Below, piece by piece: positions 9,293 through 18,684 of a DNA stretch of 64,000 nucleotides. Source of the DNA: Mesostigma viride. Its lineage: Eukaryota > Streptophyta > Mesostigmatophyceae > Mesostigmatales > Mesostigmataceae. Position 1 is the first letter of the stretch. Each line of letters begins with the position of its first letter. A program made the position numbers and the translations under genes. The DNA is taken from positions 1,103,546 through 1,167,545 of the forward strand of contig RPFO01000165.1 in assembly GCA_009746045.1 (NCBI GenBank). The letters run 5' to 3'. The notes below the pieces were generated by a model that saw only the letters and a program-made list of their open reading frames with translations, was not told the origin of the DNA and did not search any database.

Positions 9293-10964
9293 TTTGCCAC
9301 CGCGCCAGAAGCGGGGGCGGCGTGCTATACTGTCGGATGATTCTTCCGAACAATCTGAATCTGAATCTGAATCTAAATCTGAACGAGAGCCCCAGCCTGA
9401 GTCCCAGCCTGAGTCCGAGCCTGAGTCCCAGCCTGAGTCCCAGCCTGAGCCCGATTCTGAGTCCGAGCCTGAGTTTGAACCCGAGCCCAAGCGCAAAAGG
9501 GTTCGTTTTGTGGATGACGAGGCTGGGGTGGCTGGTGACGATGATGACGACGAGGATGATGTTGACAACGTCACTGAGAAGGCAAAGTGGACATGTAATT
9601 GTTGCGAGCCCCCTTTTGTCGCCAAGAACAAGCAAGGTCTCTCTTGTCACGTCACCGCCAAAATAAAGCGTGCAGAGTACGTGCATTTGTGGCGTCAGTT
9701 TTGGTCGTTGCAAGTTCATTTTTTTGTACAAATGGTAGTTCAGTTTTTACTACGCACCAAGCAAATTTTATTCACACACACACTGAAATTTCCTTCTGCC
9801 TGCAATTTTTGTTGTTATGTGCTGCAGGGAGGCACGACGCAAGTTGAGCGCCCGCGAGGGCAACGACGCAGCCGGTGACGCAGACATGGGAGATGAGGAG
9901 ACAGAAGACTTTGTTCCGCTGAAGCAAAAGCGCAAGCGTGGGTCCGCACCCCTGAAGAATATGACTTTGCACGTTTCGATTTCCGCTGGAAGCCGAGATC
10001 TCACGCTTGAAGAAGAAGGCATTTTGACAGCATTTCATGAAGCCAATGGGGGAAAGGGAATGACAATCGTAGAAGAAGGGCCAATAGAACAACACAGACA
10101 TGCGCACATGTTAATTGACGTACAAGTTACGTCCCAGCATGCGTTCAAGCAGAAATTGAAAAAAGAACTGGGCTGGGGAGAGCGGGTAGATGAGTTAGGG
10201 AAACATGACAAGACTCGGCCAAGCATTGTTACCCGGCAGGTGAAGCCGAGCCACAAGCTCAACTATTCTGGGATGATAGGATACCTGCTCAAATCGGAGG
10301 AGGAGAACGGGTTTACCATTCTGTATGATTTTGGGATCGACGAGGAAGAGAAGATCGAGGGTAGAATAGAATATTTATTGCATGGATCACCCAACCTCAA
10401 GGGCAGGCTGGTCCTTAATTCGTATAACCTGCTAGACAGAGCCGCGGTGTATTGGTTCAAGCACCACGACGGCATTGGCCTGCACCCTAGCTGATCAAAA
10501 CCCTTGCGCACATGTTCAAAACAGGCCGGTACTCAGTAGATAGCAAATTCCTTATCGGCAGGGGGCTGGATTATCCACGCGCACAAGCAGTTTTTGAAAT
10601 CATGGTCGAGCCAAGGCTGGGCGAGCATTCTTTATCAGATATTGCACGTGGTCTGGAAAGGGCATTGTTCAACCCGCGCGAACGCTACTTTGAAAGTGGC
10701 GAGCTGCAGCCTGTTTTCCCTGACGCTCGGGCAGCCCACAGGCAAGCAAGGGCAGCGTGGGCAATGCCCGAGGGGTCCACGCACTTTGACCTAGATGCCA
10801 TACTTGAGGAAGTACGTCGCCCTCAGCCCGAGGAGGCCGAGCTCACAGATGACCAACTCATAGAGAAGGTCTTGCGCGAGCATGCAAAGGAAAAAAAAGC
10901 ACAAGTGGCGCCCAGCATTCTTTTGTCAAGCGATTCCGATTCAGAACTGTCATTCTACGAGTGA
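9105..10964 (+). pseudogene. HUH (Rep-type) endonuclease of a rolling-circle-like DNA transposon; two exons, one frameshift
   Basis: Exon 1 (9105-9676) carries an acidic Ser/Glu/Pro repeat, a basic patch (PKRKRVRF) and a zinc-finger-like C-x2-C...GLSCH stretch at 9594-9650. A GT-AG intron (9677-9827, 151 bp) joins it in frame to exon 2. Exon 2 has the metal-binding motif HRHAH at 10093-10107 and the tyrosine motif YLLK at 10282-10293. HxH followed by YxxK about 60 residues later is the signature of single-tyrosine HUH Rep nucleases, which nick and religate single-stranded DNA. The frame stops at 10492-10494, but 10497-10964 continues in another frame and is conserved in the degenerate copy at 17697-18180, so it is the true C-terminal part, ending acidic (SSDSDSELSFYE). 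There is no helicase domain, unlike Helitrons; the closest known concept is the HUH-encoding Replitrons of green algae. The exact N terminus is uncertain. Confidence 0.75.
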
Positions 10965-11011
10965 ACTGCATTTTTTGTGCATGCATGTGGTTTTACGCAT
11001 TGTAATATTTT

Positions 11012-11019
11012 TTAATAAA
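11012..11019 (+). promoter_or_regulatory. possible polyadenylation signal of the Rep gene
   Basis: TAATAAAA lies about 50 bp after the last Rep codon. The hexamer AATAAA is generic and green algae often use other signals, so this is weak. Confidence 0.25.
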
Positions 11020-11035
11020 AGACTTTGGCATTTTT

Positions 11036-11097
11036 TGAGTTTTCTGAGTTTTTGAGTTTTTGAGTTTTTGAGTTTTTGAGTTTTTGAGTTTTTGAGG
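11036..11097. repeat. (GAGTTTTT)n microsatellite
   Basis: About seven copies of an 8-bp unit, slightly irregular at the start, directly downstream of the Rep gene. It may mark the right edge of the Rep element or its insertion site; the degenerate second copy does not include this edge, so it cannot be tested here. Confidence 0.9.
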
Positions 11098-11709
11098 TAC
11101 TGGGGCAAAGGAAACGTAGTTTTTTCCAGTTTCTCACCCAACTTTCATGCGGAAAACCTGGAAACCGGCATACATATTATTACGTCAAGACTTGGGTCTG
11201 CTGCTGCACCATGCTTTGTATTTCCATGGTGTTTCGACTTCTCGACGTGTTTATTCATTCCGAACGCCCGGACTCTCGGCTAAACCGAGATTTGTGCAGA
11301 CTTTTATTGGGTAGCTCCGGGCATGATGGTGCCTGCAAATAGCGTAAGGCGTGACCGTGGCTATTGCTACGGTATGCTGTATTTTCCTGGAGATGGCCTC
11401 TGCCACCGGCTCAATAGTGCTTGCAGGCGTAAGTATATCGTGTTTCTACCTAGTTTCTGCCAGTTTTCCACTTAATTCTACCGACCTCTGCCCAGCCTCT
11501 CTAAGACCGCCATCCTACTCGACGTTGCTTGCATGTCAGCCATAGCAGGTTGCAGTTGTGCAGTATTTAGGTGCTGTATACGTCGTCAAGCCGTGCATAT
11601 GTTGTGAGGATTGGATGTTGATGGTTTATACTGCGTTGATTGTGCAAGAAGATCAGCTAGGTGCCCATAATCATGGTGTATAATCATGTGTTGTTAGCAT
11701 CTTGCCACC
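11098..11709. other. no recognisable feature
   Basis: Short frames only; no motif, repeat terminus or RNA gene was recognised. Confidence 0.45.
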
Positions 11710-13712
11710 ATTTGCTAGCACGAGCCATGAGCCACGAGGTAGCCATGGCTGACGGCGGAGCTCATAACTTTCACGTTTGAGCACCGAATTTAGCCGTGAA
11801 TATCGCAGTCGACGCGTCTTTCTACGACGCACATGCTGATATAATTTTCCGACGCTATTACGCAGTATATGGCGAACAAACGCGCCTCGACGCAACGCAG
11901 CCTGGCGGCTGCGCTCGGCAATGAAAATACGTCTGCAGCTCCGGCTGCAGCTTCGCCATCAGGTCCGGCAGGCAGCGCGGACACTAGTCGTGCACTGGTG
12001 CTCGCCCAGCCCCCCGGGCTTGCCTCGCCATCTGCATCGCCAGAGCCCAAGCGCAGTCGCTCTGCTGAGCCGCACTGGGACGAGATTTCCTTTGACATCA
12101 ACGCCTACGGCTTCTGGAAGCGCGGTCCCGGAGTCTTCATGGAAGACGTGTTTTTCGGCACGTACTCCTCGCTTCTGGACCTGTGCTTGTACCTGTGCTC
12201 CAACAATCGCGGCCGCTTGCCAGGCGGTCAGCTTGCCGACCCCGCCGAGGATCTCCCGCGCATTGGCCGCATGAGTCGTCCCAGGCTCCAACGCTTCGCC
12301 CTCTGCTCCCTCCTCGGGCGCTCCGACATCGAGATCTGGGCTCCCCCACCACCGCCCCCCACCGTTGCGACAGAATCCATCGTCCGCGCCCTCCTTAAGG
12401 AAGCTTTCGAGCAGCACGTGACCCCCCTTGCCACAGATGTGGCGGCAATTGGAGCCGCACGCTGGCTGGCGAGCTTCCCACCATTTCCACCGCCACCTCC
12501 ACCCTCCTCGCCCAGTCCTCCACCGCCACCCTCCCCTCCTCCGACGCCATCACCGCCCAGCTCCGCGACATCGACCAGCGCCTCAAGGATAATGCAATCG
12601 CTATCGAGGTCCTGCAGAACACCGCCGGCCTCACCGCCCAGGCAGTGAAGGACATTGCCGCCAAGCCAGCCCCTGCTGGCCTGGCCGGCGATGCTCCTCC
12701 CATCACGACCTGGGCGGACATGCTTAAGCAACATACCACCTCCACCACCTCCGCCGTCGCAGCCCAGCTCCAACGGCAGACGCTTGACCTCCGCGAGGAG
12801 GCCGAGCTCGCCAAGCGCAGCCTCAACGTCATCGTCAAGAACTTCGACATGGAGGAAGGTGAGAATTCCGAGAAGCTTGCACGTGCGTTTGAGAGCAAAA
12901 TCCTTGCGCGCATGGGCCTCCTTGGTGAGATTAAGCTGACCGCCCACCGCCTCCCCCGCGCGCGGGGTAAGGCCGGGGCGCCTCCGCTTATTCTCATCTT
13001 TGAGAGCCCGGCGGACAAGATTTCGTTTCTCAGACGCCGCAAGCGGCTCGAGAAGACTCACTTCACCATTGACGACGACTTGACCCTGGCGCAGCAACAA
13101 AGGCGACGGGAGCTATGGCCGACCTACCTCCAGCTCCGGCAGACCAAGGCGGGCCAGCCGGTGTACTGGAAGGGGGCGGCCATCTACGTCGGCCACAAGC
13201 CCTGGCAAGCGACCCCCTCGACCACCGCGGCCCCAGCTACCCCAGAAGCCCCAGCCTAGGGGAATACAGCAGTAGTAGTGTAGAATAGATAGACCGTGGC
13301 CATGTACATGTAGGCCTACTACAGGCACTATACTAGGTAAGCCACGCGCTTTATTTAACCATGTACATGCGTGCCGATGCTGTGCCACACTCCAGATGAT
13401 GCCTAGCCTTATTTAGTAATGTTGTGCCCATGCAGGGAGTCACTCCCTGCTGAGATGCCATGCCCTAGCTTTTTGTATAGCCATGCTGATCTTCCCCCCC
13501 ATGACAGGCTCCCCCTTCGCTGGGCATAGCTTGAAGATCATGGGGATGCAAGTGCCCTGGTGCACCTAGAGCAAGGGTCCTTTACATTCCCACCCTTGCA
13601 GGAAGTAGCTTAGAATGTATGATAGGCCATATGCCCCTTCTCTGGGCTATGTGCCACATAAATTCCCAACGGAGTTATGTTCCTAATTAATTAATTAATT
13701 AATTTGCTAGCA
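11710..13712 (+). mobile_element. ORF1-only LINE (HAL1-like) with 11-bp target-site duplication
   Basis: The phrase ATTTGCTAGCA at 11710-11720 is repeated at 13702-13712, directly after a TAATTAATTAATTAATTAAT tail. Between them lie a 5' leader (AACTTTCACGTTTGAGC, shared with the minus-strand copy at 52499-53213), one ORF1 and about 420 bp of 3' UTR. No endonuclease or reverse transcriptase is present although the duplication shows that both ends of the insertion are intact. This is the design of mammalian half-L1 (HAL1) elements, which are presumed to be mobilised by enzymes of full LINEs. Confidence 0.75.
11869..13259 (+). pseudogene. L1-type ORF1 protein (coiled coil plus RRM-like Transposase_22 domain), one frameshift
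   Basis: ORF1p of L1 elements is an RNA-binding, trimer-forming chaperone that coats the element RNA. The first frame (11869 to about 12480) has a low-complexity N terminus and a conserved block (PPGLASPSASPEPKRSRSAE) also found in the 52.5-kb copy. The second frame (about 12480-13259) gives a helical coiled coil (QLRDIDQRLKDNAIAIEVLQ) and then the RRM-like domain (LNVIVKNFDMEEGENSEKLA, ILIFESPADK, FTIDDDLTLAQQQRR, VYWKGAAIYVGHKPW), typical of Transposase_22. The two are joined through a Pro-rich coding region by a single slip at about 12440-12480. Its C-terminal domain is clearly related to that of the insertion at 48046-48802. Confidence 0.75.
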
Positions 13713-14473
13713 TGCATTCCAGCGTCATCTTTGCCTGCATGTAAGCTCATGGATCACTCAACCTATCCAAGCCTTGCATTGCACGTGCCTCTTTCTTTCA
13801 GTATTGCGCGCGTTATGGAATGCAAACCCAGCACCTCCGTTCCCACGAGGCATGTGCTCAACACGTTGTGAGAGTGGATGATGCTTTGGCTATGGCTGCC
13901 TGATTCAGTCATATTAGGTCATCCAGTCATGATGTTTGATGCATGGTTGATGCTGTATAACTTATACGACACCTATTTTCAACGTTTTGACCCTCCAAGC
14001 TCACTATGGCCCCGTTTATGGGGCTCGTGTCGTTGCGTCATGTTGTGAAGGGCTCTCATTTTTCCCACTGCGTTGTACTGCGTTGTAATTGTGATGCTAA
14101 TGAAAAATAGCTCCAGTGGCCCAATGGGCCTGAGTTTTGTTTCACAGAGCATGCATATGTTGCCCATAGCTCGTGCAAGAAGCCAGATTTTTTTCATGAA
14201 CCATTTGTGAATAAGCACATGACTTGTGACCTAGGGTCAAGAAATCGCGGTCATGGTCAGACCCCCCTGCATTCAAACCAGTGAATCTCTCTAATGAATT
14301 AGCATTTCGTAGGTCTGAGTAGCTCAAAGAATCCTTTGATTTATGGGCTTTCAGGAAAGTATATACATGACCATGAAAAAAAATTTTCCTTAGGTGCTAT
14401 ACGCGTTCTTAAAAAAGCTTACAACGCGATATATCGCGTTCTAATTTTAAAAACACGGGTTTTTTAATTAAAG
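13713..14473. other. no gene; AT-rich repeat edge at the right
   Basis: No supportable coding. From about 14400 the sequence carries CGCGTTCTT, the palindrome ACAACGCGATATATCGCGTT and AAGAACGCGA, related to the hairpin at 7814-7867, leading into the repeat that starts at 14474. Confidence 0.45.
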
Positions 14474-14632
14474 AACGCGATACACTGCTGAGTACTCCCC
14501 AACCAACACGACAGCCAACAGTAACACGGCTCTATTTGCGAATCTGCTTGCAGAATCTGCGCTGGTTGCATGCCATGCTTCTTTCGCACGCCCCGCAGAG
14601 CAGCTTGCCACCTTTTTTGGGCCATCGGATCG
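14474..14632. repeat. dispersed repeat U1, copy 1 (left part)
   Basis: AAGAACGCGATACACTGCTG through TTTTTTGGGCCATCGGATCG is nearly identical to 17119-17278. The repeat resumes at 16767-16802, so LINE-b was inserted into it; the copy at 17119-17316 shows the empty site. Confidence 0.85.
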
Positions 14633-16766
14633 CGTGGTCATCATGTCCGCGAGTACTTCGCCCACCTCAAGGACCAGCACGGCAAGTACGCCTGGACCCG
14701 CCTGCGTCACGCCCAACGGCCCGCCGGCGGCGCGCAGCCGGCGCTGCGGACGCTCTCTGGCTCACCGCAGCAGCAGCTCGACCAGTGGTGTTCCTCCCAG
14801 TCCCGGCTGCTCGGCGCCCCCCCGCCGCCTCCGCCGCTTGGCCCTCTGGCGGCCTCACGCCTGGCAGTAGCGCCTGCGGACGTCCCTGCGCCGCCCACGC
14901 CGCCCGCCGCTGAGCAGGACTACACGTACCCAGCCCTGACGGAACCCCTGGCCGACCCCAACCAGCTCCCGCCGTTCACCGAGCTCGAGCTGAGCACCGC
15001 CCCCAAGCAACTCCGCTTCTATGCTGCCGTTGGACCTGACCAGCTCCCAGCCCCGGTGATTAAGCTGACGGCGCTCACGGGGTTCCTGCTTGACGTCTGC
15101 AACCGGATCCTGCTTGCCGACGCGCCGCCAATTCCTGAGTGGCAGCACAGCTACCGTATTATGCTGTACAAAAACAAAGGTTCCCCTGACGACCCCGCCA
15201 ACTACAGAGGAGTCTGCATCCAGAGCGCCGCACTCAAGTTGTTCATGCGCATGATCCTCAACCGCCTTCGTTCTGCTCTCGACTGTCACCTTGGGGAAAG
15301 TCAAATGGGCTTCCGTCCTGGGCGCAACAACGTCATGGCCATCTTCGTCGCGCGTCGCCTCTTCGAGGAAATCGCTCTCCTGCAACCTGGTGCGTTTCCC
15401 GCCATCCTGATCTTCGTCGACTTCATCAAGGCTTTTGATTCTGTCCTCTGGGCCGCTCTATGGGCTGTACTTGCTCGCGCTCACGTCCCCACTCCCCTGA
15501 TTACCGTCATCCGCACGCTGTATGAGGGGTCGACCACTTCGGTGCGCACTCAACACGGCATTACCCCGCCATGCCCACTGCAGACCGGCGTGTGGCAGGG
15601 TTGCGTCCTGTCGCCGTACCTGTTTATTATTGTAGTGGATTGTGTTATGCGCCAGGCACGTGCTCGCTTTGCTAGCATTGCAGGCCGTGCCCCTGGCCTA
15701 GCGATCACGAACGAGCTTGGGGAAGGGGGGCCGACTAACAAGCAGAATCTACTAGCTGACCTCATTTATGCCGACGACATCACGCTCATCGAGAAGCCGG
15801 AGTCTGCCCAACTTTGGCTGGACTGCCTGGCGCTCGAGGCTCGGGCGGTTGGTCTAGAAATCAGCCCCAAAACGGAGGCCCTGGCCCTCGGCATGGCAGG
15901 GCCCCCACCCACACTCCGCCTCTTAGACGACACCGAGGTCAACTACCCTCCTTCAGGCCGCTTCAAGCTGCTCGGCAGTTGGCTTCCCGACTGCGAGGAC
16001 GACATGACGACACGGATCGGCATGGCGTGGGCGCACCTCCATGACCACCGCCGCTGGTGGAGCAACCCCGCCCTACCCCGGATCGTCAAGCGTGACCTCT
16101 TCAAGGTCGTCATTCTGACGATCCTGACCTACGGCGCCGAGACGTGGGCACTGGCGCAGGAGCTGGAGCAACGACTCGACGGCGCCGTCACCAAGATGCT
16201 GCGCAAGGCCCTTAACATCCCCTTTGGTTTGCACATTAGTAATGAGGATTTGTACGCTGATTTGCCCTATGTTTCCCACATTCTAGCTTAGGCACAGGCG
16301 CCTGGGCCTAGCCGGGCACCTGGCCCGCACAGATCAGGTAGATACATCAGACAGACTAGCTGGCACCAAGCCCGCCCAGCCTGGGCGATATGTCCTATCC
16401 TGGCGTGCCCCCGGCCGCGCGCGGCAGGGCCGCCACCCGTGGACATTTCATGATAGACTTGGCATGGACATGTGCTACACTAGACGTGACGGGCTCACCC
16501 CCGGGCAGCCTCCTGGTTTGTCTGTAATATGGAGGCAGATGGTGCACAAGGATAGATGGCAAGTAGTGATGAAGGAGACCACCCCCAAGCCTGTGGGGGC
16601 TCCGCGTGTGACCAAGTATGGCATTCATAGCGATTCGGGCCGCGGTGCCCACACCCCTGTAACTAGGACCTAGATAGCTTATACCATCCATTCCATCCCA
16701 TGTTCCCCTCCCACTGAGGACTTATGCTACCGTGACGCAGTCACGTGTCTATTAATTAATTAATTA
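14633..16766 (+). mobile_element. LINE-b, 5'-truncated L1-type element with TAAT tail
   Basis: Comparison with the empty repeat at 17119-17316 places the left junction after ATCG (14629-14632) and the right junction before ATCG (16767-16770), so the apparent duplication is about 4 bp. The element begins inside the region just ahead of RT and ends with a 3' UTR and TTAATTAATTAATTAAT tail. ORF1 and endonuclease are missing through 5' truncation. Confidence 0.85.
14642..16673 (+). pseudogene. LINE reverse transcriptase (ORF2 C-terminal two thirds), frameshift near the end
   Basis: Non-LTR reverse transcriptase that copies element RNA at the nicked target. Visible in order: KNKGSPDDPANYRGVCIQSA and LGESQMGFRPGRN (motifs 1-2), FVDFIKAFDSV (motif A), GVWQGCVLSPYLF (motif B) and IYADDITLI (motif C, catalytic YADD), then KLLGSWLPDCEDDMTTRI and LTYGAETWAL. 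The main frame ends ...YVSHILA with TAG at 16289-16291, but the next frame continues with a conserved tail (GHLARTDQVDTSDRLAGTKP, PGLSVIWRQMVHKDRWQVVM) to TAG at 16671-16673. The same stop and shift occur in LINE-c, whereas LINE-d has the join open. The first 20 or so residues of the open frame starting at 14570 are target DNA and not LINE. Confidence 0.85.
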
Positions 16767-16802
16767 ATCGGGTGGTGTGCCTTGACTATATACATTTTTC
16801 TA
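16767..16802. repeat. dispersed repeat U1, copy 1 (right part)
   Basis: GGTGGTGTGCCTTGACTATA followed by TACATTTTTCTACTG matches 17280-17316. It completes U1 after the LINE-b insertion and abuts R1 copy 2. Confidence 0.8.
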
Positions 16803-17105
16803 CTGTATAAAACAGAAATGTTGCCCTATTTCATAGATTTTATGCTAATGAAAAAGAAGTCACCAATATTATCATGCGTCTTCCACATACGGTAAACGTT
16901 TGTGCCAGCTGAGCTTTTTATCCTATTTGGCTGGGGTTGTTTGAACGTCCGAAGTCGCGGCCAAAAAAAAAATCCTTTTACATTAGCTTGGAAAGGAATA
17001 GTTGTCTCACTTAATAATTTTATTTGATTGAAATCAGGCCCCGAAAAAAAGTCGTTTATTGAAAATGAGTCAGATATAATGAAAATGCACACTTTAACCC
17101 GTGTT
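16803..17105. repeat. dispersed repeat R1, copy 2 (uninterrupted)
   Basis: Nearly identical to 6864-7103 joined to 7732-7790. It lies between two direct copies of repeat U1 (14474-16802 and 17119-17316). Confidence 0.85.
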
Positions 17106-17118
17106 GTTGTTTTTTTTA

Positions 17119-17316
17119 AGAACGCGATACACTGCTGAGTACTCCCCAACCAACACGACAGCCAACAGTAACACGGCTCTATTTGCGAATCTGCTTGCAG
17201 AATCTGCGCTGGTTGCATGCAATGCTTCTTTCGCACGCCCCGCAGAGCAGCTTGCCACCTTTTTTGGGCCGTCGGATCGGGTGGTGTGCCTTGACTATAT
17301 ACATTTTTCTACTGTT
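17119..17316. repeat. dispersed repeat U1, copy 2 (empty LINE site)
   Basis: Runs from AAGAACGCGATACACTGCTG to TATACATTTTTCTACTG without the LINE found in copy 1. The GTCGGATCGGGTGGTGTGCC junction is the pre-insertion site of LINE-b. Confidence 0.85.
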
Positions 17317-17696
17317 GGCTCGAGGCGTATTTTTCTCGTTTCTCGTTTTTAGAATTAAATCAAAAACGTGGTTTTTCATTTAAAAATAAGTTACAAAGCC
17401 ATTTTAAGTCACCCAGGTAAAGCTTTCATGCTGAAGCCGTATGTCTCATCAAAACACACCATATCTAGAAATGCATGTCTGTTTTCACATGGAGTGCATA
17501 TCTGTTTCCCCATCTAGTGCTTAACGGTTGGGAGATGATGCAGACGATATTTGTTGAAACTTTTGTGTAATTTTTTTCTAATGAGATTAGCATAGTACTC
17601 CGTGGCATGCCTTTGCGCATGACGCGCAAGTACTACTTACTTACTTTCACATGGACCTTATGAAATCACATCATCCCATGGCACACATTTCTGCAT
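17317..17696. other. no recognisable feature
   Basis: AT-rich sequence with only short frames. It may be the 3' flank of the degenerate Rep copy that follows on the minus strand. Confidence 0.4.
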
Positions 17697-18180
17697 TCAC
17701 ATGTGCTGGGTTTTCTGCTCCAGTTCAGACTCATCATGAGACTCGCTATCGCTGTCCACCCGAATAGGGCGTTGCTGCTGCTCCTTGTTATTGCGGTCGT
17801 GTACCACTTTCTCAATGAGGGAGTCATCATCCAAGTAATTGTTGCGTGGAGGCCGACGCACCTCATCGAGGATGGCGTCCATGACTATAACAGCGCTGGC
17901 TCTATGGCACGTGCAATCACATGCAGTGAGTGGTCACCCATTGACTTTGGCGCTACCATGATCTCAAAAGCAGATTGCGCACGGGGATAGTCCAGACCCC
18001 TTCCATAGTACACTTTTTCCTGCCAACCATGCAGGAATTTGGTTTCCTCCTGCCAACCATGCAGACAAGTGGCCAGTCTTCATCATATGTGATAGCGTCC
18101 TAATAAGTTTTGACTCATCCTTGCATGATGGTTGAACCAGTATACGTAAGTTGTACGCATTGAGACACAATATGTGAGAT
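17697..18180 (-). pseudogene. degenerate second copy of the HUH Rep C-terminal region
   Basis: Read on the minus strand from 18180 down: CLNAYNL, then SKLIRTLSHMMKTG, then after a short insertion GRGLDYPRAQSAFEIMV and DHSLHVIARAIEPAL, then MDAILDEVRRP and a final acidic DSDSESHDESE. Each block aligns in order with 10414-10964 of the first copy (LNSYNL, LIKTLAHMFKTG, GRGLDYPRAQAVFEIMV, EHSLSDIARGLERAL, DAILEEVRRP, SSDSDSELS). The HUH core is absent. The copy shows that the region after the frameshift in copy 1 is genuine Rep coding sequence and that the element is repetitive. A 16-bp duplication (CCTGCCAACCATGCAG) at 18022 and 18050 disrupts it. Confidence 0.75.
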
Positions 18181-18234
18181 GCATGCAACATACTCGATCT
18201 ATCTCCTACTTTTTCCTTTATCTTCTTCGTCAAT

Positions 18235-18613
18235 TCGGGGTTCTCTGAACATAGTTTCTTTATAGTGATACGGAAGGGGAGCCGCTGATGCTAGGTGAAA
18301 TAGAGCTGGGTGATGTGATCGTAATAAGGTTGATTAGGCTTCTAGTGTACGAGTATTACGGATGATATGGCCTAATTGTTGCGGCCCATACCTTGACGGT
18401 GTGCTGAGTACCTTGACGACGGATTTTTGCGTCCAGGTTCTCCTAGCAGATCTGTGATTGCGGACGGGTTTGCAACAAGCAATATCTGAAGTAAAACTTG
18501 ACGGCTAAAACTGTTTAGAGGCCGTTGCCGGATCTGGCCGTTGGTAGAGAGCCGTTGGCCTTGAAACACGATAAAAGCTTGCTCACCTAGCTCATGGCGG
18601 TCTCTTTTGTTTT
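18235..18613 (+). repeat. split direct repeat A1
   Basis: TCGGGGTTCTCTGAACATAG through TCTCTTTTGTTTT, 379 bp, matching A2 at 23077-23455 apart from about one base (GCGTCCAGG versus GCGTCTAGG). Confidence 0.93.
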
Positions 18614-18684
18614 AACGAAGGCGGCGACAGGGGTCAGGGGCAGCGTAGCTGACGCCCGGAATTCCTTTCTGCAAAGCGGCTGGG

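Noticed and set aside
9105-10964. Helitron
   Set aside because: No helicase domain, only one catalytic-type tyrosine motif, and no convincing 5'-TC / 3' hairpin-CTRR ends could be assigned.
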